Position numbers and translations under genes: made by a program. Below the pieces are notes generated by a model. That model was not told the DNA's origin, searched no databases, and saw nothing but the letters and a program-made list of their open reading frames with translations. A DNA stretch of 64,000 nt from a bacterium (GTDB lineage Bacteria; Patescibacteriota; Microgenomatia; UBA1406; GWC2-37-13): positions 1-64,000 of the forward strand of contig JAKAHA010000002.1 of the NCBI GenBank assembly GCA_021825445.1, read 5' to 3'. Position 1 is the stretch's first letter. Every line of letters begins with the position of its first letter. This document shows positions 9,019 through 18,524 of this stretch, piece by piece.

Positions 9019-10677
9019 TTACTGTCCTGGTGATATATTATAATATACTATAAGGTCTTTTGCGATTTTGAAAAAAAGTGGTGCTGCAGTCTCTGATCCC
9101 CATATTGATGATTGCGGTTCGTAAAGCACAACAAAAGTCAAAAATTTTGGGTTTTCTGCCGGAACAAAACCAATAAATGATGCAATGGTTTTTGACGCAT
9201 CATATATTCCTTTTATTGGAACCTGAGCCGTACCTGTCTTTCCTCCAATTGAAAAACCTTTTGGACGATCCCATTTAGCCTCAGCGTTTTCAACAGTTGA
9301 AACCAACATTTTTTTTATAATATCCGAAGTTGTTTGTGAAAAAATTCTTTTTTCAATTTTTGGCTTCATCTCAGTTGTTTTACTTTTGGAAATAATTTTT
9401 TGAACAACGTAAGGCTTCATTAGATAACCACCGTTGATAAGTGAGGCAAAAGCTCTCGTCATTTGAATTGGGGTGATTGCAATTCCTTGACCAAAAGTCA
9501 CCGTCGCATAATCGATAGGGTACCAACCATTGGCAGGTTTAAGGTAGCCACTTGCTTCTCCCTCCAGATCTATACCTGTATTTTTTCCAAACCCAAACTT
9601 TTCTAGATAACTATAAATTTTTTTATCCCCCAGCTTTTCTCCGATGTAAACCATACCAACATTTGATGATTTTTCAAGAATTCGAGTCATCGAAATTTTT
9701 CCCTCATATTTATCATTCCACGTTTTTATCTTATACTCGCCAACTGCTACTTGCCCTGTTTCATCATAAGTATCATTTGCTTTTATTTTCTTCTCCTCAA
9801 GTGCCGAGGCAACTATCAAAGGTTTAAATACACTTCCTGGTTCATAAAGATCTGCAATTGCTTGATTTTTATAAAAATTTTCATTAAATAAATAATATTT
9901 TTCCAAATCATAATCGGGAAGACAGACAAGTGAAAGTATTGCCATCGTCTTTGGATCAGCTGTAATCACACAGCCTTTTTTAGCTTTATATTTTTCCATT
10001 CCTTCAAGCAATCGCTTCTTGCTTATTTCCTGAACATTTTTATCAATTGTCAAAATTAAATCACGACCATCTTCCGCCTCAACTCGCTGCTGGACACCGA
10101 TGAGTATTGGTCTGCCCAAAATATCTCTTTCTGTCTCCAAAAATCCCGGTAACCCCCTTAAATCGCGATCATAAAAACCCTCTACGCCCAAATGTCCAAC
10201 ATCTTCACCTTGGCTATCCTTACCTAAAAAACCGAGGATGTGAGCCGAAAGAGAAGCCTCGGGATAATACCTTTTGGTTTGATAATCAAATCCGACTTCT
10301 TTTAAATTTAACTTATCAATTTTGTCTTTTTGCTCCTGTGTAAGACCACTGGCAATTGCCACCCAATATTTTGACATATCGAGTTTAGCCGAGATCGAAG
10401 CTTCCTCTATTTCTAAGCTTTCGCTAAGTTGGTGAAGCAGCCTATCTTTATCTTCAATTTTTTTTGGCTCAACATACATCTGATAGCTATTTTGATTTAA
10501 GACTAAAGACTGATTTTTTTGATCATATATTCTTCCTCGCACAGGAACTAATTTATTTGTTTTTAAATACGGACTTTTATTGACAGGAGAATAAATTACT
10601 TGAAGAAAAAATAGCCTAACTACAATTGCAATATAAAATGCAATAAAAAAAAGAAATATTAATTTAATTTTTTGCAT
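9019..10677 (-). CDS. ftsI: Penicillin-binding protein 2/3-type transpeptidase (FtsI-like)
   Basis: Class B PBP that cross-links septal peptidoglycan. The order is: one N-terminal membrane anchor (IFLFFIAFYIAIVVRLFFLQ), a dimerisation domain with the class-B signature RGRIYDQKNQSLV, then the transpeptidase domain with SxxK (EPGSVFKPL), SxN (KSSNVGMVY) and KTGT (IGGKTGTAQVP). At 552 residues it has the normal length without PASTA repeats. The start overlaps the ftsL stop by 14 bases and the gene follows mraZ-rsmH-ftsL, the canonical division-cluster position. Confidence 0.93.
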   Translation of the reverse strand: MQKIKLIFLFFIAFYIAIVVRLFFLQVIYSPVNKSPYLKTNKLVPVRGRIYDQKNQSLVLNQNSYQMYVEPKKIEDKDRLLHQLSESLEIEEASISAKLDMSKYWVAIASGLTQEQKDKIDKLNLKEVGFDYQTKRYYPEASLSAHILGFLGKDSQGEDVGHLGVEGFYDRDLRGLPGFLETERDILGRPILIGVQQRVEAEDGRDLILTIDKNVQEISKKRLLEGMEKYKAKKGCVITADPKTMAILSLVCLPDYDLEKYYLFNENFYKNQAIADLYEPGSVFKPLIVASALEEKKIKANDTYDETGQVAVGEYKIKTWNDKYEGKISMTRILEKSSNVGMVYIGEKLGDKKIYSYLEKFGFGKNTGIDLEGEASGYLKPANGWYPIDYATVTFGQGIAITPIQMTRAFASLINGGYLMKPYVVQKIISKSKTTEMKPKIEKRIFSQTTSDIIKKMLVSTVENAEAKWDRPKGFSIGGKTGTAQVPIKGIYDASKTIASFIGFVPAENPKFLTFVVLYEPQSSIWGSETAAPLFFKIAKDLIVYYNISPGQ

Positions 10678-10936
10678 ACTTTAACTCTCCAATATACTGA
10701 GGTGCTGTTGAGTTTGTGAAACCAAATTCTTTTGCTTGAATTTGGGCAAAACTTAAAGAACTTAAACTTGCCACTTCTTTTTCCAGAGTTAAATTAATTT
10801 TGTGAAGTTTGTCTGCTTTTTGTTCAAAAGCATTAATTTCGTCACTAATGACAATACCTGAAATCATGACAAATAAATTAAAAATAACTAAAGCAATCAT
10901 TATAAGTCCTGATGTTTTTAAAAGTGCATTTTTCAT
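10664..10936 (-). CDS. ftsL: FtsL-like small membrane division protein
   Basis: 90 residues: a short cytoplasmic end, one membrane segment (GLIMIALVIFNLFVMISGIVI), then an acidic/basic helix suited to a coiled coil (FEQKADKLHKINLTLEKEV). Sequence similarity in FtsL is always weak; the call rests on size, topology and position between rsmH and ftsI. FtsL links the FtsQLB complex to FtsI. The ATG overlaps the rsmH stop in an ATGA. Confidence 0.75.
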   Translation of the reverse strand: MKNALLKTSGLIMIALVIFNLFVMISGIVISDEINAFEQKADKLHKINLTLEKEVASLSSLSFAQIQAKEFGFTNSTAPQYIGELKYAKN

Positions 10937-11760
10937 ATATTGTTTTTAATTAATAATCGCAATTTTGCTGATTTCTCAAAAGTTCTTCCGCGTCTATTCA
11001 TAATTACTTTTTTATTTAGCAACTTTATTCCAGGATTTTTTGAAAAATTCTTGACGATTCTATCTTCTATCGAATGAAATGTGACAACTGCCACTTTTCC
11101 ATCGTTTTTTATAATTTTCATGGCTCCATTTAATCCATTTTTTAGATTTTCAAATTCTTCATTAACTTGAATTCTTATTGCTTGAAAAATTCGTTTATAG
11201 ACATTGCTATCAACCTCTCCAACTGCTTTATCGATGCAATTTATCAAATCCCCAACTGTTTCTAACTTTTTTGTTTGTCTTTTTATAATAATTTCACGGG
11301 CAATTTTTTGAGAATTTATTTCTTCGGAATTTTTAGCAAAAACTTCAAAAAGTTCTGATTCAGAACAATGGTTTAATAAATATTTTGCAGTCATTTCGGT
11401 TTCAGTACTCATTCTCATATCAAGTGGCTCAAAATACTTTTTGAATGAAAAACCTCGACCTGATTGACTAATCTGCCTCATTGATAAACCTAAATCAAAG
11501 ACTACTCCGTCAACCGGAAAAAAATTATTTTCCCTGGCAATTTTTTCAATATCCCCAAAATTCCCTTGAACTAATTTAATTCTCGATAATTCTGAATTTT
11601 TTATTTGATCTTCATCTAAATCAATCGCCAAAACTCTGCCACCTTTGCTTAGAATCTCACGAGTATACCCTCCTTCTCCAAACGTCGCATCAATATAAAG
11701 CCCATCTTTTTTTATTTCCATGGCTTCAATGACTTGGTTTAATAAAACTGGTGTATGCAT
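10933..11760 (-). CDS. rsmH: 16S rRNA (cytosine-1402-N4)-methyltransferase RsmH
   Basis: The N-terminus MHTPVLLNQVIEAMEIKKDGLYIDATFGEGGYT is the S-adenosylmethionine-binding start of RsmH, with later DGVVFDLGLSMRQIS, GRGFSFKK, RIFQAIRIQVNEE and VVTFHSIEDRIVK motifs. It methylates C1402 in the decoding centre of 16S rRNA. It is 275 residues, compared with about 310 in E. coli, with a short C-terminus. It lies 2 bases after the mraZ stop. Confidence 0.95.
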   Translation of the reverse strand: MHTPVLLNQVIEAMEIKKDGLYIDATFGEGGYTREILSKGGRVLAIDLDEDQIKNSELSRIKLVQGNFGDIEKIARENNFFPVDGVVFDLGLSMRQISQSGRGFSFKKYFEPLDMRMSTETEMTAKYLLNHCSESELFEVFAKNSEEINSQKIAREIIIKRQTKKLETVGDLINCIDKAVGEVDSNVYKRIFQAIRIQVNEEFENLKNGLNGAMKIIKNDGKVAVVTFHSIEDRIVKNFSKNPGIKLLNKKVIMNRRGRTFEKSAKLRLLIKNNI

Positions 11761-11762
11761 AT

Positions 11763-12149
11763 TTATTTTTTGTTATATTGATTCCATTTTTCTGTATTCC
11801 AAACCTCAAAATGATCCCCAACTCCAATGATTACCACCTTATCCTTCAATTGACCATATTCCAGCAAGTTCTTAGGAACAACAAACCTGCCCTGTTCATC
11901 TATTTCTAAATAGACTAAGGAGGAAAATATTGATCTTCTATTTTCTATGTCTATTGGTTGAAGTAAGGAAGGATTTAACAAATCAACAGCCCTCTTTTCC
12001 CAATCATCTTTATCGTATCCTGACAAGCAATTGCCAAATCCTTTTGTTAATATAAAAGTGTTACCTTTAAGAAGTTCACGGACTTTTTTGGGCAACAGCA
12101 ATCGACCCGAGCCTGAGAAATTAATTTGATATTCACCAAAAAACACCAT
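11763..12149 (-). CDS. mraZ: Transcriptional regulator MraZ
   Basis: 128 residues with two SpoVT/AbrB-like halves: FFGEYQINFSGSGRLLLPKKVRELL and LVYLEIDEQGRFVVPKNLLEY. MraZ heads the division and cell-wall cluster and in E. coli and mycoplasmas regulates it by binding repeats upstream of itself. No clear set of direct TGGGN-type boxes is seen in the 60 bases upstream. It is the first gene of the minus-strand cluster. Confidence 0.92.
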   Translation of the reverse strand: MVFFGEYQINFSGSGRLLLPKKVRELLKGNTFILTKGFGNCLSGYDKDDWEKRAVDLLNPSLLQPIDIENRRSIFSSLVYLEIDEQGRFVVPKNLLEYGQLKDKVVIIGVGDHFEVWNTEKWNQYNKK

Positions 12150-12207
12150 ATGTATTAATTAGACACCATTTTTCGCCACAAGTCAATGGGTATTTTGTTG
12201 TAATTCT

Positions 12208-12271
12208 GTAGGGTCGGACCATCGTGTCCGACCCGATTGTTGAATGGAACGACACGGTGGTCGTTCCCTAC
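12208..12271. repeat. Double-hairpin element bounded by GTAGGG/CCCTAC
   Basis: GTAGGG at 12208 and CCCTAC at 12266 are inverted ends. Inside are two hairpins: GGGTCGGAC with GTCCGACCC (12211-12234) and GGAACGAC with GTCGTTCC (12246-12267). It has no coding capacity. It may be a small mobile palindromic element or a transcript-end structure between divergent genes. Confidence 0.7.
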
Positions 12272-12288
12272 AAAAAATCAATTTTCGA

Positions 12289-12338
<50 letters not shown>

Positions 12339-12376
12339 ATCGCTTGTTGCCAGAACATCAACACAAAACAATATTT

Positions 12377-12655
12377 ATGAATTATGAAAACGGAAATAAT
12401 TGGTTTAGATTTGGACCTAAGTTTTCTTATGAAGTTAAGAAAGGTACTACTTTGTCAAGAAAACTAGAAACTAGTAATTTTGCAGTCATCAATGGTTATC
12501 TTGTTGTAAATCGTGACAATAAACGCGAATTTGGTAGACTGACTTTTGAAAATGTTTATCCTGTAAATATTAGAATGGTTGGACATCACTTTCTTACAAT
12601 TCTAAAAACTTTTATTGCACAAAAAGCTTTGGAGAAAAAATACAAACGAACATAG
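12377..12655 (+). CDS. Orphan protein behind the GAA promoter, 92 residues
   Basis: Not recognised. It begins MNYENGNNWFRFGPKF and ends in a basic helix (FIAQKALEKKYKRT). There is no signal peptide or membrane segment. The start at 12377 is preferred because it lies 39 bases after the -10 element, like the sister gene at 12899 (34 bases). A weak, possibly homologous pattern is shared with that sister: SxKLE, then NGYxx, and near the end HF-T-I. The gene could encode a variably expressed protein if the repeat changes length. Confidence 0.55.
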   Translation: MNYENGNNWFRFGPKFSYEVKKGTTLSRKLETSNFAVINGYLVVNRDNKREFGRLTFENVYPVNIRMVGHHFLTILKTFIAQKALEKKYKRT

Positions 12656-12767
12656 TCACATAATTATTGTTCGTGGAACGATTACTAAAAAAACCCAGAA
12701 CTTCATTTAAAACCTGCCTAATCAAATATTAATTTGATTTATTTTCAATAATTTTCAATCTCTAATG

Positions 12768-12791
12768 TATCAATCTATCAATAGATTGATA
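12768..12791. promoter_or_regulatory. 24-base dyad upstream of the 12899 promoter
   Basis: TATCAATCTAT, two bases, then ATAGATTGATA: an 11-bp inverted repeat 47 bases upstream of the -35 element. It could be an operator or a stem-loop at the end of the preceding transcript. Confidence 0.45.
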
Positions 12792-12837
12792 AATTCATCA
12801 ATTTATTATTTAATAACGTGAAATAATCAATTTCCTA

Positions 12838-12865
12838 TTGAAAAGAACAAGAAAAAATGTATAAT
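12838..12865 (+). promoter_or_regulatory. Promoter of the 12899 gene
   Basis: TTGAAA (12838-12843), 16 bases, TATAAT (12860-12865) preceded by TG. The 27 bases ending at AGAACAAG differ from those of the GAA promoter at only three positions. Confidence 0.7.
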
Positions 12866-12898
12866 TTGTTGTCATACCAATTTAATCACTATAAATCT

Positions 12899-13144
12899 AT
12901 GAGTGAAAACATATTGTGCACAACAGCAAATTCTAAACTAGAGCGGATACTTGAAAAAAGTAGATCTAACGGATACGTGGCTTTGTCATGGTTTAATTTG
13001 ATAAAAAATGTTACACAAAAATCTGCAGACGATGAATTTTTTAACCATTATGCTTTCGATAAAGTAAGTGTTAAGGAATTAGGTGGGCTTACTAATTATC
13101 TTGCAACTCACTTCAGAACTGCTATCAGCCAGGTTTTTGTTTAA
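12899..13144 (+). CDS. Orphan protein, 81 residues
   Basis: Not recognised. It starts MSENILCTTANSKLERIL; the sequence is soluble and mixed, with a C-terminal helix (YLATHFRTAISQVFV). An upstream ATG at 12857 overlaps the promoter and cannot be the start. It may be a distant relative of the 12377 protein. It ends 24 bases before the murJ start. Confidence 0.55.
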   Translation: MSENILCTTANSKLERILEKSRSNGYVALSWFNLIKNVTQKSADDEFFNHYAFDKVSVKELGGLTNYLATHFRTAISQVFV

Positions 13145-13156
13145 TGCATTTTATTG

Positions 13157-13162
13157 TATACT
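13157..13162 (+). promoter_or_regulatory. -10 element for leaderless murJ
   Basis: TATACT, then six bases, then the GTG start at 13169, so transcription would begin at or next to the start codon. Confidence 0.5.
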
Positions 13163-13168
13163 GGACTT

Positions 13169-14797
13169 GTGGAAAGATTATTAAAAAAAACTAGAGGATT
13201 CATATTTACTAAACAAAAAAGCATTTTCTCCTCAGCCGTACTACTATCATTCATGATTGTTTTGACAAGCCTCTCCGGATTCTTACGCTATAGAATTCTT
13301 GCAGGTTACTTCAATACCGAGGAACTTGATATTTTTTTTGCTTCCTTCCGCATACCTGACATCATTTTTGAAATCCTAATTACAGGCGCATTGACTTCAA
13401 CATTTATCCCCATTTACGTCAAATATAAGGAAAATAAAAAAGAACTTTCTGAAAATATTTCCTCAATTATCAACCTTATCTTTTTAGCCTTAACTGTTTT
13501 TGTCGTCATCGTCTCACTTTTCCTTGATAGGATAATTCCCATTTTGACGCCAGGATATGATGCTATCAAAATGGAGAAAATAATTAGCCTTTCAAGATTG
13601 CTTTTGCTTGGGCAGCTGCCATTTTTTGTCCTAGGGAATTTTTTGACTGGAATTGGTCAAGCTAATAAAACTTTTTTTCTCTCTGCTCTCGCTCCTATCA
13701 TCTACAACATTGCAATTATTCTTACAACAATATTTCTTTATCCATCCTTATTATTACTTGCTCCCATCTGGGGCGTAATTATAGGAGCTTTTTTCCTTTT
13801 TGTAATCCAAGTGCCATTGCTTTTTAATTCAGATTTTAAGTATCAATTTATCTTGAAAAAAACCAGAGGATTAATTGAATTTATCAAAATGGTCATCCCA
13901 AGAGCATTTACAGTCATTGTTGCCCAGATTGACGCAACCATCGACCTAACTTTAACGACCTTCTTAGGTTCAGGTGGATATACTGTTTTTTACCTTGCTC
14001 AACATCTTCAGCTTCTGCCAGTTTCGGTCATCGGAATTGCATTTGGACAAGCATCTCTTCCATATCTAACTGAGATGTTTCAAGAAAAAAAATTAGAAGA
14101 ATTTAAAAAAATTATCTCTGACTCATTATTGAACTTATTCTATTTAACAATCCCTATTGCTTTCTTTTTTATTTTTGCCAGAACTCCTTTAGTCCGTTTA
14201 TTTTTCGGTGGTCAAAAATTTGATTGGGATGCAACCGTCTCAACCGCCGTCACACTTTCATATTTTTCGCTATCTTTGCCTTTCCATGGTTGCTATTATT
14301 TTTTAACCCGTTGTTTTTATAGTATGCATGATAGTCGCACGCCGTTTTACATTAGTATTTTTTCAATTTTTATAAATACCCTACTTAGTCTTCTTTCAAT
14401 ATTTATTTTTCATCTTCCAGTTTGGTCTTTGGCATTATCATTTTCCGTCAGTATGATAATTAATTCTTCGCTACTTTTTATTATCATATCCTCACGACTT
14501 AAAGGACTTGGGTTAAGAATAATTTTTGTTGAAATTGGCAAGATGTTTTTTTCAGCGTTTTTGTCTGCGTTTATCAGTTATTTTTCCATGAAACTACTCG
14601 ATGGTTTAATTTTTGACACCAGTCGCACAATCAATGTATTTTTTCTCCTTGGATCAGTTGTGGCAATTCACTTTGTACTATACTTATTCTTATCTTGGTT
14701 ATTTAATTTAAAAGAAATTTATTTATTAACATCCTTGATTTTAAAGATAAAAGAATACCAGAAAAAGTTTACCGAAATTTATATCCAATATGAATGA
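13169..14797 (+). CDS. murJ: Lipid II flippase MurJ
   Basis: About 542 residues with some 14 membrane segments. Conserved MviN/MurJ features include GFLRYRILAGYFNTEELDIFFASFRIPD near the N-terminus, with the functional Arg/Asp positions, and SVIGIAFGQASLPYLTEM and FYSMHDSRTPFYIS in the second half. It moves lipid II across the inner membrane. A GTG start at 13169 is preferred over a TTG at 13154, because a TATACT box lies exactly six bases upstream, as in other genes here. It overlaps the next gene by 8 bases. Confidence 0.92.
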   Translation: MERLLKKTRGFIFTKQKSIFSSAVLLSFMIVLTSLSGFLRYRILAGYFNTEELDIFFASFRIPDIIFEILITGALTSTFIPIYVKYKENKKELSENISSIINLIFLALTVFVVIVSLFLDRIIPILTPGYDAIKMEKIISLSRLLLLGQLPFFVLGNFLTGIGQANKTFFLSALAPIIYNIAIILTTIFLYPSLLLLAPIWGVIIGAFFLFVIQVPLLFNSDFKYQFILKKTRGLIEFIKMVIPRAFTVIVAQIDATIDLTLTTFLGSGGYTVFYLAQHLQLLPVSVIGIAFGQASLPYLTEMFQEKKLEEFKKIISDSLLNLFYLTIPIAFFFIFARTPLVRLFFGGQKFDWDATVSTAVTLSYFSLSLPFHGCYYFLTRCFYSMHDSRTPFYISIFSIFINTLLSLLSIFIFHLPVWSLALSFSVSMIINSSLLFIIISSRLKGLGLRIIFVEIGKMFFSAFLSAFISYFSMKLLDGLIFDTSRTINVFFLLGSVVAIHFVLYLFLSWLFNLKEIYLLTSLILKIKEYQKKFTEIYIQYE

Positions 14798-16046
14798 GGA
14801 TAAAGAAAAATTACTGGCAATTGAGTCGATTCAAAAAAAATTACTCGGAAAAAAGTTGAGTTACCGAGAAATTTTTGCCGTCATGGACGAAATCGCTCAT
14901 GAAAAACTCTCCGACGTCCTGACAACTTATTTTGTGGCTTCCTCTTTTAAAGAAGGTTATTCTCCTCAGGAACTTTTTTATTTTACCAAAGCGATGGTTG
15001 AGACTGGAAATAAGCTTAAATTTGACGGAATTGTGGCCGACAAACACTCTGTTGGCGGAATTGCGGGAACTCGAACCACGATGATTATCGTTCCGATTAT
15101 TGCTGCTGCCGGCTTTAAAATACCCAAAATTTCCTCTCGGGCAATCACAACTCCTGCAGGAACTGCCGATGTGATGGAAGCAATTGCTAGTGTGGAATTT
15201 ACTCCATCTCAAATTACAAAAATAGTCAATGAAGTCGGAGGTTGTATTGCCTGGAATGGAAAATTAGGGATTGCTCCGGCTGATGATATTATCATTCGTG
15301 TCGAGGAACCACTTGCTTTTGAGTCGTTTGACAAAATCATCATTTCGGTTATGGCTAAAAAAATTGCTGCCGGAACAACTCATCTCGTTCTTGATATTCC
15401 AATTGGGAAAACTGCCAAAATTCATAGATTTTCTGAAGGAGAAAGCGTTGCTAAAAAATTTGAAAATTTAGCTCATCAATTTGGAATTAAAGTTGTCTGT
15501 GATGTCAATGAAACTTTGGAACCTGCGGGACGCGGAATTGGACCAATAATGGAGGCTCGTGACGTTCTTTATGTCCTTGAACAAAAAACAGATCGACCTC
15601 TCCGACTTGAGGCAAAATCTTTGCGACTTGCTGGAAAATTGCTAGATTTGTGTTACAAGGAAAAGAATGTGAAGAAAAATGGCGAAGATGAAGCAAAAAA
15701 AATACTCGAATCAGGAAAAGCCCTGGCAAAATTTCGGGAAATTGTTAAAGCACAGGGTGGAGATCATAAAATTTCATCAGATTCTTTAAAGCTTGCTAAG
15801 AATAAATTTGATTTTCATTCATCAATATCTGGTAAAATTAAAGATATTAATAATCACAATTTAAATACTGTAGCAAAGATATTGGGAGCACCAAATGATA
15901 AAAAAGCTGGTATTTATTTACTAAAAAAATTAGATCATTCTGTAAACAAACAGGAGCACATTTTTACTCTGTATTCAAATGATAAATTTTTGTTAAAAGA
16001 AGCTGAGGCAACCTTGAAGAATTTACCAATATTTAAAATTGAATAA
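14790..16046 (+). CDS. AMP phosphorylase / thymidine phosphorylase family enzyme
   Basis: The glycosyltransferase-3-fold signature reads DKHSVGGIAGTRTTMIIVP and SSRAITTPAGTADVMEA. The SSRAIT-PAGTADxME form is that of archaeal/CPR AMP phosphorylases (release of ribose-1,5-bisphosphate from AMP) rather than DeoA thymidine phosphorylases. At 418 residues it lacks the ~85-residue N-terminal oligomerisation domain of the archaeal enzyme and so resembles DeoA in length. The C-terminal domain is weakly conserved. No RuBisCO or ribose-1,5-bisphosphate isomerase lies in the window, so participation in that AMP salvage route is not shown here. It is sandwiched between murJ and mltG in one transcript. 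Confidence 0.75.
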   Translation: MNEDKEKLLAIESIQKKLLGKKLSYREIFAVMDEIAHEKLSDVLTTYFVASSFKEGYSPQELFYFTKAMVETGNKLKFDGIVADKHSVGGIAGTRTTMIIVPIIAAAGFKIPKISSRAITTPAGTADVMEAIASVEFTPSQITKIVNEVGGCIAWNGKLGIAPADDIIIRVEEPLAFESFDKIIISVMAKKIAAGTTHLVLDIPIGKTAKIHRFSEGESVAKKFENLAHQFGIKVVCDVNETLEPAGRGIGPIMEARDVLYVLEQKTDRPLRLEAKSLRLAGKLLDLCYKEKNVKKNGEDEAKKILESGKALAKFREIVKAQGGDHKISSDSLKLAKNKFDFHSSISGKIKDINNHNLNTVAKILGAPNDKKAGIYLLKKLDHSVNKQEHIFTLYSNDKFLLKEAEATLKNLPIFKIE

Positions 16047-16047
16047 T

Positions 16048-17004
16048 ATGAACAAACTAAAGGTTTTGCTGTTTTTATTTCTGATAATTTCAGTAGGCTT
16101 TTACCTCTTCTATTCTGAGGGTTCTCTTCCTGTCAATAAAAAAAGTACTGAATCAAAAATATTTATGATCAAACCAGGTGAACCACTGGACACAATCGTC
16201 AATAACTTAAATAATGAAGAACTTATTAGAAATAAGATCGTTTTTTATTTAATCGTTAAAAAATTAGGATTAGAAAGAAAAATTCAAGCAGGAGAATTTA
16301 AGCTGTCTCAAAATATGGATGGTAACGAAATTGCAAATAGCCTGACTCATGGCACTACCGACACTTGGCTGACATTGATTGAAGGTATGAGAAAAGAAGA
16401 AATGGCACAAATAATTTCAAAAACTTTAGAGATACCTGAAATTGAAATAAAAAGCAAAACAAAAGAAGGTTATATTTTTCCGGATACTTACCAAGTACCA
16501 AAAAATGCTTCTGCCGACATCGTCCTTTCTATTATAAAAAATAATAATAAATTTAAGGAGGCTTTCCAAAATATAAAAAAACAAACAAAGTTGACGGAAA
16601 AGGAAGTTGTGATTTTGGCTTCACTGGTTGAGAGGGAAGCAAGACTTCCTACAACCCGTGAAAAAATTGCTGGAATTATTTTAAAAAGGTACAAGGCTGA
16701 TTGGCCACTTCAGATTGATGCTACAGTTCAGTACATCCTTGGCTACCAACCGTCTGAAAAGTCATGGTGGAAAAAAAGTTTGACGGAAGATGATTTAAAG
16801 ATTGAGTCAGTGTTTAATACTTACAGACATCCAGGTCTACCTCCTGAGCCAATTTGTAGTCCAAGCCTTTCCTCAATTGAAGCTGTCATCAACGCAAATT
16901 CAAATACGCCTTATTGGTATTATATCACTGACGGAAACGGCGTCATGCACTACGCGGTCACTCTTGAGGAACACGAGGCAAATGTTGCAAAATATTTACA
17001 ATAA
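16048..17004 (+). CDS. mltG: Endolytic transglycosylase MltG (YceG)
   Basis: 318 residues with an N-terminal membrane anchor (VLLFLFLIISVGFYLFY), a LysM-like region around residues 45-105, and the YceG domain. The catalytic Glu lies in VILASLVEREAR, followed by QIDATVQYILGY and NTYRHPGLPPEPICSPS, all diagnostic. It cleaves nascent glycan and sets strand length. The ATG at 16048 follows the previous stop closely. Confidence 0.92.
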   Translation: MNKLKVLLFLFLIISVGFYLFYSEGSLPVNKKSTESKIFMIKPGEPLDTIVNNLNNEELIRNKIVFYLIVKKLGLERKIQAGEFKLSQNMDGNEIANSLTHGTTDTWLTLIEGMRKEEMAQIISKTLEIPEIEIKSKTKEGYIFPDTYQVPKNASADIVLSIIKNNNKFKEAFQNIKKQTKLTEKEVVILASLVEREARLPTTREKIAGIILKRYKADWPLQIDATVQYILGYQPSEKSWWKKSLTEDDLKIESVFNTYRHPGLPPEPICSPSLSSIEAVINANSNTPYWYYITDGNGVMHYAVTLEEHEANVAKYLQ

Positions 17005-17010
17005 TTTTTC

Positions 17011-18447
17011 CTAAAAATCATTCCAAAGCATCTGGTTGTGGACTTCGTGATGATAAATGACTTCAGAATTTTTAACTTTTGTCCCCAAATCTCTTGGTGA
17101 TCGATCAGCTGTTTTTTGTTTTAAATCAATAAATTTTTTCTTCATTTCTTCCCCCAATATTTTGGTAACTAAATCACTTTGACGAAAATAATTTATTGCT
17201 GTGTTGATATCTCCAGGTAAAAATCTAGCACGTGGTCTTTTTTCTTTATCTATTTTTTCTATTTCCCCTTCCAATCCTGCTTTTATCAAAGAAAAAATTA
17301 GCAAATATGGATTGGCATCTGTTCCAACACTTCGCACCTCAATACGAGCTGATTTCTCATTATGCAACGGAACTCTAATCATTGCACCTCGGTCAATCTC
17401 CGAAACTTTAATCTCGTTAGGCGCCTCAAAATGAGGATCAAGTCTTCGATATGCATTGACACTGCTATTTAAAATTAAACAAATATCATTAGCATTTGAT
17501 AGTACTCTTTCAATAAATTTCCAAGCAAGCTCTGAAAGTTGTCCCCGCCCTTTCACATCATGAAATAAATTCTTGCCTTGTTTGAAAATAGAAATATTTG
17601 TATGCATTCCACTACCGTTAATTCCCATAATTGGTTTTGGTAAAAATGTAGCTGTCATTCCCATGTTACGAGCAACTTGACGGCAGATCAATTTATAAAT
17701 CTGAATCTGGTCAGCAGCAATCATCGCATCTGCATAAGAATAATTTAATTCAAACTGCGAAGGAGCCACTTCTGGGTGATCTTTTTCATTTTCAAAACCC
17801 ATCGCTCGCTGAGCTTCTGCCGATTGATCAATAAAATTTCGTAAGATATCTTTTGGTAAAGAATGATAGTATCCACCCATTGATACTAATTCAAATCCAA
17901 CTTTTTCATTATATATTTGCTCCGCATCAATCCCTTGAACCAAAAAACCTTCAACCTCGTTGGCAACGTAAACTTTATACTGATATTTTTTTTGTAATAA
18001 TTCCAGATAACTTTGTAAGATTCCTCGACCATCCATTTGATAAGGTTTTTCATTTTGATCATTAATACGACCCATAATCAAAACTTTTCCTGGTCCAAAA
18101 ACATCGGTTGGTAGCCACCAAAATGCACTCCAATCAATACCAAGTCTAAGGTCCGATTCTGCCTGACGAGAAAAACCACGAATAGAGGAGCCATCAAAAG
18201 TCATATTATCGAAAGATTTAAGAAAAAATTTTTTATCATAATCAATCATGTGAAAGCGACCTTCAAGATCCGAAAATCCAATAGTTACGGCTTTTAATCT
18301 TTTCTCTTTTTTTAAATAATTAATATAAAATTCTTTTAATTCTTTTTCGGGGACACCTTCTTTTCTCTTCTTTTTTGCTGTTAAATTCATTTCCTCCAAT
18401 TCATCGTAAGGGATTTCTAAAAAAGACCTCAAAGGCTTATTATCCAT
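17011..18447 (-). CDS. glnA: Glutamine synthetase, type I
   Basis: 478 residues. Recognisable are FDGSSIRGF in the beta-grasp domain, ANEVEGFLV, the ATP-binding KPIMGINGSGMHTN (usual K-P-x6-G-S-G-x-H), the ammonia-site region NSSVNAYRRLDPHFEAP and IEVRSVGTDANPYL. It makes glutamine from glutamate, ammonia and ATP. The region where enteric enzymes carry the adenylylated Tyr reads RARFLPGDINTA and shows no NLYxLP motif, so adenylylation control is unlikely. It is convergent with mltG, with a gap of only 6 bases. Confidence 0.93.
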   Translation of the reverse strand: MDNKPLRSFLEIPYDELEEMNLTAKKKRKEGVPEKELKEFYINYLKKEKRLKAVTIGFSDLEGRFHMIDYDKKFFLKSFDNMTFDGSSIRGFSRQAESDLRLGIDWSAFWWLPTDVFGPGKVLIMGRINDQNEKPYQMDGRGILQSYLELLQKKYQYKVYVANEVEGFLVQGIDAEQIYNEKVGFELVSMGGYYHSLPKDILRNFIDQSAEAQRAMGFENEKDHPEVAPSQFELNYSYADAMIAADQIQIYKLICRQVARNMGMTATFLPKPIMGINGSGMHTNISIFKQGKNLFHDVKGRGQLSELAWKFIERVLSNANDICLILNSSVNAYRRLDPHFEAPNEIKVSEIDRGAMIRVPLHNEKSARIEVRSVGTDANPYLLIFSLIKAGLEGEIEKIDKEKRPRARFLPGDINTAINYFRQSDLVTKILGEEMKKKFIDLKQKTADRSPRDLGTKVKNSEVIYHHEVHNQMLWNDF

Positions 18448-18524
18448 AAAATTATATTAAAATAAATAATAATTAATATAATTTATACTAGTTTTATATT
18501 AAAGTCAAGAAGAATAATGGAGAT

